A DNA stretch of 25,877 nucleotides, taken from positions 1-25,877 of the forward strand of contig JBFWVD010000064.1 of assembly GCA_050246915.1 (NCBI GenBank), given 5' to 3'. How positions within the stretch are numbered: the stretch's first letter is position 1; each line of letters starts with the position of its first letter. A program made the translations under genes and the position numbers. This document shows, piece after piece, positions 7,664 to 15,608 of the stretch. Source of the DNA: JBFWVD01 sp050246915 (GTDB taxonomy: Bacteria > Actinomycetota > Acidimicrobiia > Acidimicrobiales > Ilumatobacteraceae). The notes beneath the pieces are model-generated. The model was not told where the DNA came from. It worked only from the letters and a program-made list of their open reading frames with translations, and ran no database searches.

Positions 7664-8008
7664 GTGAGAGCTGATTCGCGTTTTCGGTTGATGTACACGG
7701 TGGAAGAGGCGGCATCGCTTGTCGGTGTGGCCCGCTCGACGATGTACGAGCTGGTCCGCTTGGGCGAGGTCGCGTCGGTGAAGTTGGGTGGTCGCCGTTT
7801 CGTGACGGGCCCGACGATCGAGGCGATTACGGGGGTGAAGCCGCCGACGCCAGCCGAGCTCGTTGGGCACGGTGTGAGCCCTTCTGCGGTCGTCGAGGTG
7901 CCAACGCCAACGCCAACGCCAACGCCAACGACCCGCGCCGATCGGCGACTACGGCTCGCTGACCGGCCGACGACGCGCGCGACTGACCCGTCGCTGTTCG
8001 AGGCGTGA
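7664..8008 (+). CDS. Excisionase-like helix-turn-helix protein
   Basis: The N-terminal half is a MerR/excisionase-type winged helix (helix-turn-helix 17 family): YTVEEAASLVGVARSTMYEL, then GEVASVKLGGRRFVTGPTIE. Such proteins bend att-site DNA and bias a tyrosine integrase towards excision. The C-terminal half is a Pro-Thr repeat and a basic tail without recognisable structure. The start is uncertain: GTG 7664 overlaps the AGGAGG sequence, whereas an in-frame ATG at 7691 leaves a long spacing; either keeps the DNA-binding domain whole. Its place just inside attL, with the integrase at the other end, supports a recombination directionality factor, though a transcriptional role is possible. Confidence 0.8.
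   Translation: MRADSRFRLMYTVEEAASLVGVARSTMYELVRLGEVASVKLGGRRFVTGPTIEAITGVKPPTPAELVGHGVSPSAVVEVPTPTPTPTPTTRADRRLRLADRPTTRATDPSLFEA
7901..7930 (+). repeat. Hexanucleotide tandem repeat CCAACG x5
   Basis: Five perfect copies of CCAACG encode a Pro-Thr dipeptide run inside the excisionase-like gene. Six-base units keep the frame, so length change alters only the linker. Confidence 0.9.
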
Positions 8009-8093
8009 GCCGCATGTCAACTCTTGTTGCTCATGGACAAGGTCAACCGCGTCAAAGCACAGACGGGTGCACAAACCCTGGCGGGTGGTGCCG

Positions 8094-10196
8094 ATGACGG
8101 TGCGGGTGACGACGTTGAAGGGTTCGGAGGCGGGCCGCTACTACGTGGACGGCCTCCCGTCGTACTACTTGGATGCTGGTGAGCCGGCGGGGGTGTGGTC
8201 CGGGCACGGTGCTTCCGTGCTCGGTCTTTCCGGCACGCTCGACGCCGATGAGTTCGTTGCGGTGATGTCCGGCCTCCACCCTGTCACCGGCAAGGAGTTG
8301 GGGCGTCGGTTTGGTGATGAGTCGGTGCGTGGGTTCGATGTGACGTGCTCGGCCCCGAAATCGGTGTCAGTTCTGTTCGCCGTCGGCGACGACCTCACTC
8401 GTGCGGAAGTCCTTGGGGCGCATGACGCGGCGGTGTCGGCGCTGGTGGGGTGGATCGAAGCTCATGCGCATACGCGGTTTCGGACGATGGGTGTGGTGGG
8501 GGTGTTCGACGCGGAGGGGATCATGGCGGCGTCGTTCCGGCAGCACACGAGCCGCGTGTTGGACCCGCAGTTGCATTCGCATGTGGTGATCCCGAACCGT
8601 GTGCTCGCCCCGGACGGCAGATGGCTTGCCCTGGATGCCAGGACACTGAAGTTGGATCAACGGACGTTGTCGGCGATCTACCACGCCGGACTACGCGCCG
8701 AACTCACTTCGAGGTTGGGGGTGGGGTGGGAGCCGGTGGTGAATGGCGTCGCTGACATCGCCGGCATCCCCGCCGAGGTCCTCTTGGAGTTCTCGACCAG
8801 AGCGAGTCAGGTCGACGCGCGGGTCGCGGTGAAGTTGGAACGCTTCGCGACGTCGATGGGTCGTGAACCGACACCTCGGGAGCGTTGGCGTCTCGAACGT
8901 GAACGCGTCGTCGGGTTGGGTGTCGACCCTGTCCGCCTCGTTGAGGATGTTGTTGAGCGCGTCGACAAGATCCCGACCCTCAACACACATGCCGCCGAGC
9001 TGGTCGGTGTCGACGCGATCATTGCCTTGTCGGAGAGGCAGTCGACGTGGCGCCCGGCGGAGATTGTCCGTGAGGCCGCGGCGTTGACCCCCACCAACCT
9101 CGCCACCACCGCCGTTGAGGTAGTCGCTCATGCTGAGCGCATCGCAGCCTCTGTTGAGGCGCGCTGTGTGGATCTGTCGGCTCCGTTGATGCCCGGGGTC
9201 CGGTTGCGGCTCGATGGCCGCCCGGTTACCGAAGCGGTCAGTCAACGAGCGTTGACAACCGAAGCGATCCTGCACGAAGAGGCTCGCATCTTGGAGTGGG
9301 CGGAACGCGCGACCCGTAGCGGTGGCGTCGATGAGCGGGGTGCGTTGAGCAATCCGTTGAAGGAGTTGTCGGTCGGGCAGGCCGAATGCGCCGCTGCGGT
9401 CGCCGGGACACGCGACCTGGTACTCGTGGTCGGCCCGGCCGGGACCGGCAAGACCACCGCTCTTGCACCAGCCGTGCAGTCTCTGCAGCACGAGGAGGTC
9501 CCGGTGTTCGCCGTCGCGCCATCAGCGGTCGCTGCGCAGGTACTTTCCGAGGAGATCGGGGTCCGGGCGGACACGATCGACAAGTTCCTCTGCGAACACT
9601 CCCGCCGCCAAGGCCCGGGACCTGGATTCGCACTCCCGGCGGGTGGGGTGTTGATCGTGGATGAGGCCGGGATGATGTCCACCTCCCATCTCGCCGCCAT
9701 CGCCGCGCTGGCTGGGCAGGAGCGTTGGTTGGTGCGGTTGATCGGTGATCCGTTGCAGTTCTCCGCTGTGGGGCGGGGCGGGATGTTTTCGATGCTCACC
9801 GACACCCATGACGTGATCGAGCTGGATCGCGTCCACCGCTTCACCCATGACTGGGAACGCGCCGCGTCCCTCGCTCTACGTCGAGGTGACCCCGAAGTCG
9901 CGGAGGTGTACGCGGGACATGGGCGGATACATGGCGGGACCCAAGATCAGATGGATCGGGCGGTGATCGCCGCGTGGTGGAAGTCCCGACTGCGCGGTGA
10001 GGACGTCGCGGTCATGGCCGCCACCAACGACACCGTCCACCGGTTGAACGTCAACGCGCAAGACCGTCGGATGAGGGCAGGGGAACTCGCCCCCGCCGCC
10101 TCGATCGTGCTGTCGGGCGGCGGTTCTGTGTCGGGGATGAGGTCGTCTCCCGCCGCAATCAACGGGGTCTACTCACCGACAGCGGGGAGATGGTGA
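8094..10196 (+). CDS. MobF-family relaxase-helicase (TrwC/TraA type), N-terminal part before a frameshift
   Basis: MobF relaxases nick oriT, stay covalently bound to the strand through a tyrosine and unwind it with a RecD-like helicase. The relaxase domain (residues about 1-290) shows the N-terminal tyrosine pairs Y16-Y17 and Y24-Y25, the segment GFDVTCSAPKSVSVLFA (80-96), and the metal-binding histidines H151 and H161-S-H163 in DPQLHSHVVIPN. The helicase domain has Walker A VGPAGTGKTT (about residue 447) and Walker B LIVDEAGMM (about 520). ATG 8094 is preferred because family similarity begins at MTVRVTTLKG. The frame is lost near 10115-10123 (GGGCGGCGG); one missing G would restore it and join the next frame. 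Translation past that point to 10196 is not genuine. Confidence 0.9.
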   Translation: MTVRVTTLKGSEAGRYYVDGLPSYYLDAGEPAGVWSGHGASVLGLSGTLDADEFVAVMSGLHPVTGKELGRRFGDESVRGFDVTCSAPKSVSVLFAVGDDLTRAEVLGAHDAAVSALVGWIEAHAHTRFRTMGVVGVFDAEGIMAASFRQHTSRVLDPQLHSHVVIPNRVLAPDGRWLALDARTLKLDQRTLSAIYHAGLRAELTSRLGVGWEPVVNGVADIAGIPAEVLLEFSTRASQVDARVAVKLERFATSMGREPTPRERWRLERERVVGLGVDPVRLVEDVVERVDKIPTLNTHAAELVGVDAIIALSERQSTWRPAEIVREAAALTPTNLATTAVEVVAHAERIAASVEARCVDLSAPLMPGVRLRLDGRPVTEAVSQRALTTEAILHEEARILEWAERATRSGGVDERGALSNPLKELSVGQAECAAAVAGTRDLVLVVGPAGTGKTTALAPAVQSLQHEEVPVFAVAPSAVAAQVLSEEIGVRADTIDKFLCEHSRRQGPGPGFALPAGGVLIVDEAGMMSTSHLAAIAALAGQERWLVRLIGDPLQFSAVGRGGMFSMLTDTHDVIELDRVHRFTHDWERAASLALRRGDPEVAEVYAGHGRIHGGTQDQMDRAVIAAWWKSRLRGEDVAVMAATNDTVHRLNVNAQDRRMRAGELAPAASIVLSGGGSVSGMRSSPAAINGVYSPTAGRW

Positions 10197-11275
10197 AGAA
10201 CCGTGACCGGTTCACCCTCACCGGGTTCACCGCCACAGCTGTCACCGTGTCCGGCAAGTCCGGGACGGTGATACTGCCGCTCTGGTATGCGCAGGATTTC
10301 CTCGAGCTCGGCTACGCCCAAACCGGGCACGGATCACAAGGCCGAACCGTTGACACTGCCATCTTGCTCATCGACAGTCCGATTGATGTGCGTGGCGTGT
10401 ATGTCCCGATGACCAGAGGCCGCCACTCGAACACCGCTTACGTCGTCTGTGACGACGGTGAGGATCCGGTGGAGGTGTTCGCCGACGCGTTGACGCGGGA
10501 CTGGATCGACCAACCGGCGCATGTTCGTTACGCCGAACTCAACCCCACACCCATCGGCCCGGGCATTGTGCAGGTCCCGGAGTTACTCCCCGACGAGGTC
10601 CTTGCCGAGTTGATTGGTCGCGGGGAGCGGCTCGGCGCCGTCATCACCGCGTTGAACGATCGACTCCGCGCCGCACCCGCGCTCGTTGCCACCGCGGAAG
10701 CCGACAAGGAGCGGCTCATCGCCGCACGGGCCAACGTCACCGACAGGATCACCGGCCTGGAGGAGCGACTCGGCGAGCTCGACCGGTTCGGACATCGACA
10801 CCGCAACCGCCCCGCCATCACCGAGACACGCCAACGGCTCCAACTCGACCGCAACGAACTCGATGCGCTCGACCAGCAAATCGCTGAGGCAGACGCGACG
10901 CTGGTTGAGCGTCGCCGTGGGCTCGCCGGTATCGATGATCTCCGCGCCGAGCGGGACCGGTACTCGGCCGAGTCCCACCAGATCACTGAACAACTCGACA
11001 CCGACGCCGCCCACCGCGCCGTTGTCGCCCGCGACGACCTGCGTGTCATCGGCGAGATCGGGACGCGCCCGATTGGGCACGAGGCCATCGGATGGGACCG
11101 TGTCGCGGGACGTCTCGCGCAACAACGCATCGCGTTCAGCAGCCGCAACGCCTTCGAGATCAACTACTACCTCGAACACACTCGCCGGCAACAGGCCGAC
11201 CCCACGACCGCGATCATCGAGCGAAAGCAGCGCTCGAACCGCAGCATCGACGACGACTACGGCATCTCCCTGTGA
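10190..11275 (+). CDS. MobF relaxase-helicase, C-terminal part after the frameshift
   Basis: This frame carries the rest of the helicase. Reading the frame back to about 10118 gives RFCVGDEVVSRRNQRGLL, the standard continuation of MobF proteins, so the two parts are one gene of about 1,060 codons. Late helicase motifs are present: GYAQTGHGSQGRTVDTAIL and VYVPMTRGRHSNTAYVV (motifs V and VI). The C-terminal 200 residues are charged and probably coiled coil (RITGLEERLGELDRFG, ELDALDQQIAEADATL). ATG 10190 is simply the first start in this frame; independent translation is unlikely. The next small gene overlaps the stop by 4 bp. Whether the break is decay or a base-calling error cannot be told from one sequence. 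Confidence 0.85.
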   Translation: MVKNRDRFTLTGFTATAVTVSGKSGTVILPLWYAQDFLELGYAQTGHGSQGRTVDTAILLIDSPIDVRGVYVPMTRGRHSNTAYVVCDDGEDPVEVFADALTRDWIDQPAHVRYAELNPTPIGPGIVQVPELLPDEVLAELIGRGERLGAVITALNDRLRAAPALVATAEADKERLIAARANVTDRITGLEERLGELDRFGHRHRNRPAITETRQRLQLDRNELDALDQQIAEADATLVERRRGLAGIDDLRAERDRYSAESHQITEQLDTDAAHRAVVARDDLRVIGEIGTRPIGHEAIGWDRVAGRLAQQRIAFSSRNAFEINYYLEHTRRQQADPTTAIIERKQRSNRSIDDDYGISL

Positions 11276-11562
11276 GCACCGTCGAGCGAGGCGATCACGG
11301 CGCGGAGGTCGTGGACTCGTGGTCGGGCCGCCTGTCGCTCCCAGGTGATCGCCTGGCCGTGGCGCGCGACGATGCTGTCATGGCTCGATCCGATGTTGTG
11401 TGTGTTGTCTGTCAACGGTCGCGGGCTCGCGGCGGTCACGGAGGCGACGTGTTCGTCTGCGCCCAATGCCGAGACGACGCCCGGCAACTCATCGAGATCC
11501 AAGACAGCATCTGGGGCGTGGCGTCCAACACCCCTGAGTCAACGGGCGACCTCGACGAGTAG
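11272..11562 (+). CDS. Small zinc-ribbon protein overlapping the relaxase gene
   Basis: A 96-residue frame starts at GTG 11272, sharing 4 bp (GTGA) with the relaxase stop, the usual sign of translational coupling. It contains two CxxC pairs 16 residues apart (CVVCQRSR ... VFVCAQCR), a likely zinc ribbon. The first 35 residues are not conserved-looking, and an alternative ATG at 11380 would give a 60-residue protein that begins just before the zinc ribbon. Coupling to the relaxase suggests an accessory of mobilization, but this is inferred from position. No named family is recognised. Confidence 0.65.
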   Translation: MSTVERGDHGAEVVDSWSGRLSLPGDRLAVARDDAVMARSDVVCVVCQRSRARGGHGGDVFVCAQCRDDARQLIEIQDSIWGVASNTPESTGDLDE

Positions 11563-11616
11563 GAACACTCTCGACGCCGAACAACACGTGCGTTCGAACC
11601 GAAGGAGACCTGGGCG

Positions 11617-12255
11617 ATGAGTGAAATGACGTCACGCAAGAAGACCACGATGGTGGTGGCGGCCGGGCTCTTGGTCGTTGCCGTAGCCGTGTGGTGGGTG
11701 GCGATCCGCAACTCGAACCGAGACGCTGACATCGCTCGACGCCGTGACATCTACAACCACTTTGCGCCGATGCCCGGATCCGAGAAGATCGGCGAACACA
11801 TCGAAGAGATCCGAGGCGACGGTGAACCAACCGGCCACTGGAGACTCCAAGTCACCTACCGGGTCGGCGAGACGGTGAGCGCCGCTGATGTGTTGGCGTA
11901 CTACCGGACCCAAATCCCGACCGGATGGACCGAAGCATCAGATGCGACCTGTGCTGCTGTGCTCGCCAACTCCCCGCCGCCGCCTCCGACATCACCACCG
12001 CCGGGTGCCGCGGGACCGGTAGCCACCATCGCGCCGGCGCCGACCCCGACGGCGGCGCAATTTTCGTTGATGTTCCGCCGGAGCAACCTGACCGTCTTCG
12101 CCCCGAACATGGTCGGCACCAACGGCCAACGAGAAGGGCTCAGCATCCTGCTCTCGGCCGAAACCGGAGACAAGACAGTGACCCTCGACTCGGTGACATA
12201 CGGCTGCGGAGCTGACAGCACCGACCGCGCCGCAGACACCTTCGACGCCGCTTGA
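11617..12255 (+). CDS. Predicted single-pass membrane protein, unknown function
   Basis: The 212-residue product starts at ATG 11617 behind a good Shine-Dalgarno sequence (AAGGAG, 11601-11606). An N-terminal membrane anchor spans residues about 11-30 (TMVVAAGLLVVAVAVWWVAI). The external part begins with a region of the type seen in secreted actinobacterial proteins (MPGSEKIGEHIEEIRGDGEP, VLAYYRTQIPTGWTEAS). A Pro-rich linker (SPPPPPTSPPPGAAG) and a C-terminal beta-rich part with SLMFRRSNLTVFAPNM follow. I recognise no named domain. It is the last gene before the repeat-separated cargo array and could be either part of the mobilization module or the first cargo gene on this side. Confidence 0.75.
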   Translation: MSEMTSRKKTTMVVAAGLLVVAVAVWWVAIRNSNRDADIARRRDIYNHFAPMPGSEKIGEHIEEIRGDGEPTGHWRLQVTYRVGETVSAADVLAYYRTQIPTGWTEASDATCAAVLANSPPPPPTSPPPGAAGPVATIAPAPTPTAAQFSLMFRRSNLTVFAPNMVGTNGQREGLSILLSAETGDKTVTLDSVTYGCGADSTDRAADTFDAA

Positions 12256-12405
12256 ACCGCCGCTACGGCCGGATCATCTCCAGCCATCGACGCGGGTGAA
12301 ACGCAACAACTCTGTCGGGCTGAAGGCCGTCGCCGCTCACACCACATCCATCGCTACTGCAACTGCGGCACACCAAATGCCCGAGGAGGACGCCCCTGAT
12401 CACCG

Positions 12406-12423
12406 CTCCGATCGGCAGATAGG
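12406..12423 (-). repeat. Array boundary repeat, copy a (minus strand)
   Basis: On the minus strand this reads CCTATCTGCCGATCGGAG and begins 11 bp after the stop codon of the gene at 12435. It carries the full 13-base core ATCTGCCGATCGG. Further along the same strand TCCTCGGGCATTTGG can pair partly with the left arm and shares GCATTTGG with copy h. The surrounding 12256-12434 region holds no gene. Confidence 0.85.
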
Positions 12424-12434
12424 CCCGGCTCGAT

Positions 12435-12833
12435 CTAGCGCGAGGCGATCCGGTCGACGATCTCGGGGCTGAGCACCACCTCGTACTCCAGAGCTTTGAG
12501 CTCATCTGTAGTTACGGCGATTCCCCGCTCGATGCACAGGTTGGCGAGCCACAACCACGGGTGATCCTCGCCGGGAACGTCGTCGTCCGGCAGGACCGTT
12601 GTCAGGACGTTGCTCACCATGCGGTCAATGGTCTCGTGCGACCAGAGGTCCCCGCCTCCGGAGATCTTGCTACCGAAACCCCGATCGCTATGCAACGTGA
12701 CATGAGAACCGTCTTCGAGCACAGCGAACTCGCTCACCCGAAAGCAGGCCTGACTCCGGTCCGCGGCGCACCTCTCGTCAACCTCGCAGTACGCCCCGAG
12801 CCAGACAATTCTCACGCGCCAATCATGGAGCAT
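12435..12833 (-). CDS. Array gene 1: unknown 132-residue protein
   Basis: The frame starts at ATG 12833 (MLHDWRVRIVWLGAYCEVDE) and stops at 12435. GTG codons a few residues upstream are alternatives. The protein is acidic, has no signal peptide or membrane segment and contains three Cys residues near the N-terminus. It has a Trp-rich segment (EDHPWLWLANLCIERG). I do not recognise the family. A C-terminal helix follows (TTDELKALEYEVVLSPEIVD). The stop lies 11 bp from a boundary repeat in the same orientation, the relation seen for most genes of the array. Confidence 0.65.
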   Translation of the reverse strand: MLHDWRVRIVWLGAYCEVDERCAADRSQACFRVSEFAVLEDGSHVTLHSDRGFGSKISGGGDLWSHETIDRMVSNVLTTVLPDDDVPGEDHPWLWLANLCIERGIAVTTDELKALEYEVVLSPEIVDRIASR

Positions 12834-12890
12834 TGGAGCAACAAGCGACACCACCCCGACTGGTTCAGTGAAAGTCGTTGGCGTCCTCCA

Positions 12891-12907
12891 CTCCGATCGG
12901 CAGCTAC
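12891..12907 (-). repeat. Array boundary repeat, copy b (minus strand)
   Basis: The minus strand reads GTAGCTGCCGATCGGAG. The stop codon (TAG) of the gene at 12904-13320 lies inside the repeat. Eleven of the 13 core bases agree with the full motif, and the 3' flank CGGAG matches copies a and e. Confidence 0.8.
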
Positions 12908-13320
12908 GCGCTGGTCGCAGACAGCAGGTGCTCGATGTCCCGCGTGATGCGGGCCATCTCTTCGCCCGCTTCGACCTGAACTTCGATTGAACTCGTCCAG
13001 GTGTACACCGGCCCGTTCCGTACCGTGAGTTTCAATTCAACGCGACTGCCGCCGTCCGACGTTGCCTCAATCGTCAGGTGATGCTCTGGCGATTCCCAGA
13101 CCTTTGTGCCAGCCCAACCACGCCAGGCCTCAGCCAGCTCGGAGAAGTACAAACCGAGACCGCTGAAGCCAAAGATGAAGACCGACTGCGTGACCGTCAA
13201 TCCAGGCGCCCACAACGACACGTCGAAGCTGCCGCCCTCATACGGGTCGGTGCCACTCGGTGGCGCGGCGTTGCTGATCGTGGCGGTCTGAACACCGTGC
13301 CCAAGTGTGACTGCCTCCAC
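12904..13320 (-). CDS. Array gene 2: DUF6228-like protein
   Basis: A 138-residue soluble protein that starts at GTG 13320 (VEAVTLGHGVQTATISNAAP). Its organisation resembles DUF6228: a beta-rich first half with VSLWAPGLTV, the central segment FSELAEAWRGWAGTKVWESP, then HHLTIEATSDGGSRVELKLT and a final helix GEEMARITRDIEHLL. Proteins of this sort are small, cytoplasmic and often found among immunity-type orphan genes in actinobacteria; no activity is known. Its stop overlaps boundary repeat b. Upstream of the start is one copy of a 28-bp sequence that also precedes array gene 4. The family match is from memory of the pattern. Confidence 0.65.
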   Translation of the reverse strand: MEAVTLGHGVQTATISNAAPPSGTDPYEGGSFDVSLWAPGLTVTQSVFIFGFSGLGLYFSELAEAWRGWAGTKVWESPEHHLTIEATSDGGSRVELKLTVRNGPVYTWTSSIEVQVEAGEEMARITRDIEHLLSATSA

Positions 13321-13330
13321 CCGAGCAGAT

Positions 13331-13358
13331 TGCCCGGTATGTGCGCTCTCCGCCAGTG
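13331..13358 (-). repeat. 28-bp boundary sequence, copy 1
   Basis: Together with 15609-15636 it forms an inverted pair that matches at 27 of 28 bases (minus strand begins CACTGGCGGAGAGCGCAC). Each copy lies upstream of an outward-facing array gene (starts at 13320 and 15685). The pair encloses the UPF0158 gene and the insertion sequence. Confidence 0.85.
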
Positions 13359-13455
13359 ATATTCGGGTGATCGGACTGCGGAACCGTTTTCGAACGACCG
13401 GTCTGCAGGTTAGGGATCAGCGATGCGGTCACCCGTGTATTGCTCGGTACGCCCC

Positions 13456-13505
13456 ATGGCCGATCGGCTGTTCCGGTCGGGCGTAGCGTTTGGCTCAGCG
13501 ACCGG
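13456..13505 (+). repeat. Array boundary repeat, divergent copy k
   Basis: This stretch keeps GCCGATCGG of the core and the right-hand block GTCGGGCGTAGCGTTTGG, which resembles copies g and h. It includes a perfect inverted repeat CCGGTCG (13473-13479) / CGACCGG (13499-13505). It ends 14 bp before the start of the UPF0158 gene. Confidence 0.55.
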
Positions 13506-13519
13506 GAAGGGGCGATTCG

Positions 13520-14197
13520 ATGGGACACGATCGATGGCGTGAACAGCTCCGCATGACCAGCAGCGACACCGTGGCCCTGGCAGCGCTCCTCGCTGGAGGG
13601 CTGCCATCTGACGGGCTCCAGCACGCAGGCTCGGCCGTGCTTGCGCATGCCGGCGAACCGACGCTCGAGGTGATCGTGACCAACCTGGTCGCCGAGTTGC
13701 GTGATCGGGACTGGAACGGCGACGAGGAACTCGCCGTCGATCTCGAGCAGCGCCGCGCGGGGCAGCCCAGTGCACTCACCCCGATCGGTGTCTCGCTCGA
13801 GGACCTCGCCGAAGTTCTCGATGAATCACCGGGCCACGAGAGCTTCCTCGACCTCGCGAGCGGCGCGGTGTGGCCAGCGGCGCTGTTCGAGGTGGATCAG
13901 GGACCTGAGGACTTCGATCCCGACGACAGTCAACGTTGGTTGCTCGTCCGCGGCGAAGGATCCCATGAGGCGTATCGCGATATGGAGCGCTTCATCGCCA
14001 CGGTCTCAGATCCACGGCTCGCCGCCCGGTTACGTGATGCGATCAACGGGCCGGGAGCGTTCGGCCGATTCCGCTCAGCGATCGACGACGAATCAGCGGA
14101 GCTGACTCGGTGGCATCGGTTCAGCGACGACTCCTCACTGGGGCGAGGGGTGAGTCCCGTCACGTGGTGTAGGAGTCAGCGGCCATCGCGGGGGTGA
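13520..14197 (+). pseudogene. Array gene 3: UPF0158-family protein, 3' end cut off by an IS
   Basis: The gene starts at ATG 13520 after a GAAGGGG ribosome-binding sequence. Its C-terminal half matches the UPF0158 family: VSLEDLAEVLDESPGHESFLDLASG, QRWLLVRGEG, EAYRDMERFIATVSDPRLAARL, GAFGRFRSAI and ELTRWHRFSDD. The natural reading is broken at 14147, where an IS256-family element begins, and the frame then runs 17 codons into the IS. Joining the flanks with one target-site copy restores SLGRARQWLADEGYQPARG followed by a stop, exactly the family's C-terminus. The N-terminal 90 residues are an unrelated helical extension. Function of the family is unknown. The truncated protein lacks only about 15 residues and might still be made. 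Confidence 0.85.
14148..14175 (+). repeat. Left terminal inverted repeat of the IS256-family element
   Basis: It begins immediately after the target duplication copy at 14140-14147 and pairs with 15507-15534. Confidence 0.88.
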
Positions 14198-14251
14198 TGG
14201 TGGTCATCGTGCGATTCTCGGTAGCGACCAAGCAACCAAGGACTCCGCACG

Positions 14252-15481
14252 ATGACCACTCACGAGTTTGCCCTATCCGATCTTGCCGCGCGCCTGCTCG
14301 GCACCGACGCGACGTTGGCGACGTCGCTTCGTGACATCCTCACCGCCGCACTTCAGGAACTGATCGAGACGGAACTCACCTCGACGATCCGCGCTGAGCA
14401 TGGTGAGCGTTCACCGGAGCGTGTGACGCAACGCAACGGGCACCGTCCCAAGCTCGTGTCCACGCCCGCTGGTGATGTGGAGGTCGCGATCCCCAAGCTC
14501 CGCCAGGGCTCGTTCTTCCCGGAGTTGCTCGAGCCGCGCCGGCGGATCGATCGGGCGTTGTGGGCAGTGATCATGACCGCGTACATCACCGGCACCTCGA
14601 CCAGGAAGGTCGACGACTTGGTGAAGGCACTCGGCTGCGAGACCGGGATCTCGAAGTCATCGGTGTCACGCATCTGCGCTCAGATCGACGCCGATGTCGC
14701 CGTGCTCAGAACCCGCCGCCTCGATCATCAGCCGTTCGTCTACGTCTGGTTGGACGCCACCTACGTCCACGTCCGTGAGCACCGTCAGGTCGTGTCCAAA
14801 GCGATCGTGATCGCCACCGGCCTACGTGCTGACGGGCATCGTGAAGTGCTCGGTCTCGATGTCGGTGACTCCGAGAACGAGACGTTCTGGCGCGAGTTCC
14901 TCACCGGCCTCACCGACCGCGGGCTCGCCGGTGTCCGCCTCGTGATCTCCGACGCGCACGCCGGGTTGGTGAAAGCGATCCGCCGTTGTTTCCAAGGCGC
15001 CGCATGGCAGCGCTGCCGTGTGCACGCGATGCGGAACCTGCTCGCCGCCGCGAACCATCGTCACCGGCAAGTGATCGCCGCGTTGATCCGCACGATCTTC
15101 GTTCAACCCGACACCGCTACTGCCACCGTCCAGTTGCGGGCGGTCGTCGACCAGCTCCGCCCCTACGCACCAGCAGTCGCGGACCGGCTCGAAGCAATGG
15201 AAACAGATCTGCTCGCCTACACCAGCTTCCCGCAGGCGCACTGGTCCAAGATCTGGTCGAACAACCCGATCGAACGCTTGAACCGTGAGCTCAAGCGACG
15301 CACCGATGTCGTCGGGATCTTCCCCGACAAGGGCTCCGTCATCCGCCTCGTCGGCGCCCTACTGGTCGAGATCAACGACGAAATGATCGCCGCCGAACGC
15401 CGCTACATCGCCGCCGCCAGCGTCGCAGACCTCACCGACCAACCCACCGAACTAGCCTTACCCGCAGCACCCCGAACCTGA
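14252..15481 (+). CDS. IS256-family transposase
   Basis: The 409-residue enzyme belongs to the IS256 (Mutator-like) family of DDE transposases that move by a copy-out circle intermediate. The catalytic triad is visible as D168 (VWLDATYVHV), D234 (VISDAHAGLV) and E341 (WSNNPIERLNRELKRR). The family's C-x2-H motif follows the second Asp (C255-R-V-H258). The N-terminal region (LRDILTAALQELIETELTST, HRPKLVSTPAGDVEVAIPKL) is typical. The gene fills the element and appears intact, so the IS should be active. Confidence 0.96.
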   Translation: MTTHEFALSDLAARLLGTDATLATSLRDILTAALQELIETELTSTIRAEHGERSPERVTQRNGHRPKLVSTPAGDVEVAIPKLRQGSFFPELLEPRRRIDRALWAVIMTAYITGTSTRKVDDLVKALGCETGISKSSVSRICAQIDADVAVLRTRRLDHQPFVYVWLDATYVHVREHRQVVSKAIVIATGLRADGHREVLGLDVGDSENETFWREFLTGLTDRGLAGVRLVISDAHAGLVKAIRRCFQGAAWQRCRVHAMRNLLAAANHRHRQVIAALIRTIFVQPDTATATVQLRAVVDQLRPYAPAVADRLEAMETDLLAYTSFPQAHWSKIWSNNPIERLNRELKRRTDVVGIFPDKGSVIRLVGALLVEINDEMIAAERRYIAAASVADLTDQPTELALPAAPRT

Positions 15482-15506
15482 CCACAGCGAACGGGAACAG
15501 CACGAC

Positions 15507-15534
15507 CTCCTACACCACAGCCCGGGACGCAATC
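15507..15534 (-). repeat. Right terminal inverted repeat of the IS256-family element
   Basis: It is followed directly by the second 8-bp target duplication at 15535-15542. Confidence 0.88.
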
Positions 15535-15589
15535 GGGGCGAGCCCGCCAGTGGCTCGCCGACGAGGGTTACCAACCGGCGCGAGGCTGA
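15535..15589 (+). pseudogene. 3' remnant of the UPF0158 gene beyond the IS
   Basis: These bases encode the missing C-terminus of the UPF0158 protein (ARQWLADEGYQPARG, then TGA at 15587-15589) and have no start of their own. The join at the target duplication is in frame. Confidence 0.85.
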
Positions 15590-15608
15590 CCCATCGATGT
15601 CCAAGAAC

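Larger units (their letters stand above)
14148..15534 (+). mobile_element. Complete IS256-family insertion sequence (1,387 bp)
   Basis: The element carries one transposase gene. Terminal inverted repeats of 28 bp (14148-14175 and 15507-15534) match at 20 of 28 positions without gaps, with a shared inner block GTGGTGTAGGAG. It is flanked on both sides by the 8-bp direct repeat GGGGCGAG (14140-14147 and 15535-15542), the duplication size expected for this family. The ends were set by the duplication. The intact transposase and perfect duplication suggest a recent insertion into the UPF0158 gene. Confidence 0.93.

Noticed and set aside
7901..7930. Short tandem repeats as a CRISPR array
   Set aside because: The units are six bases with no spacers and encode a Pro-Thr run in a gene.
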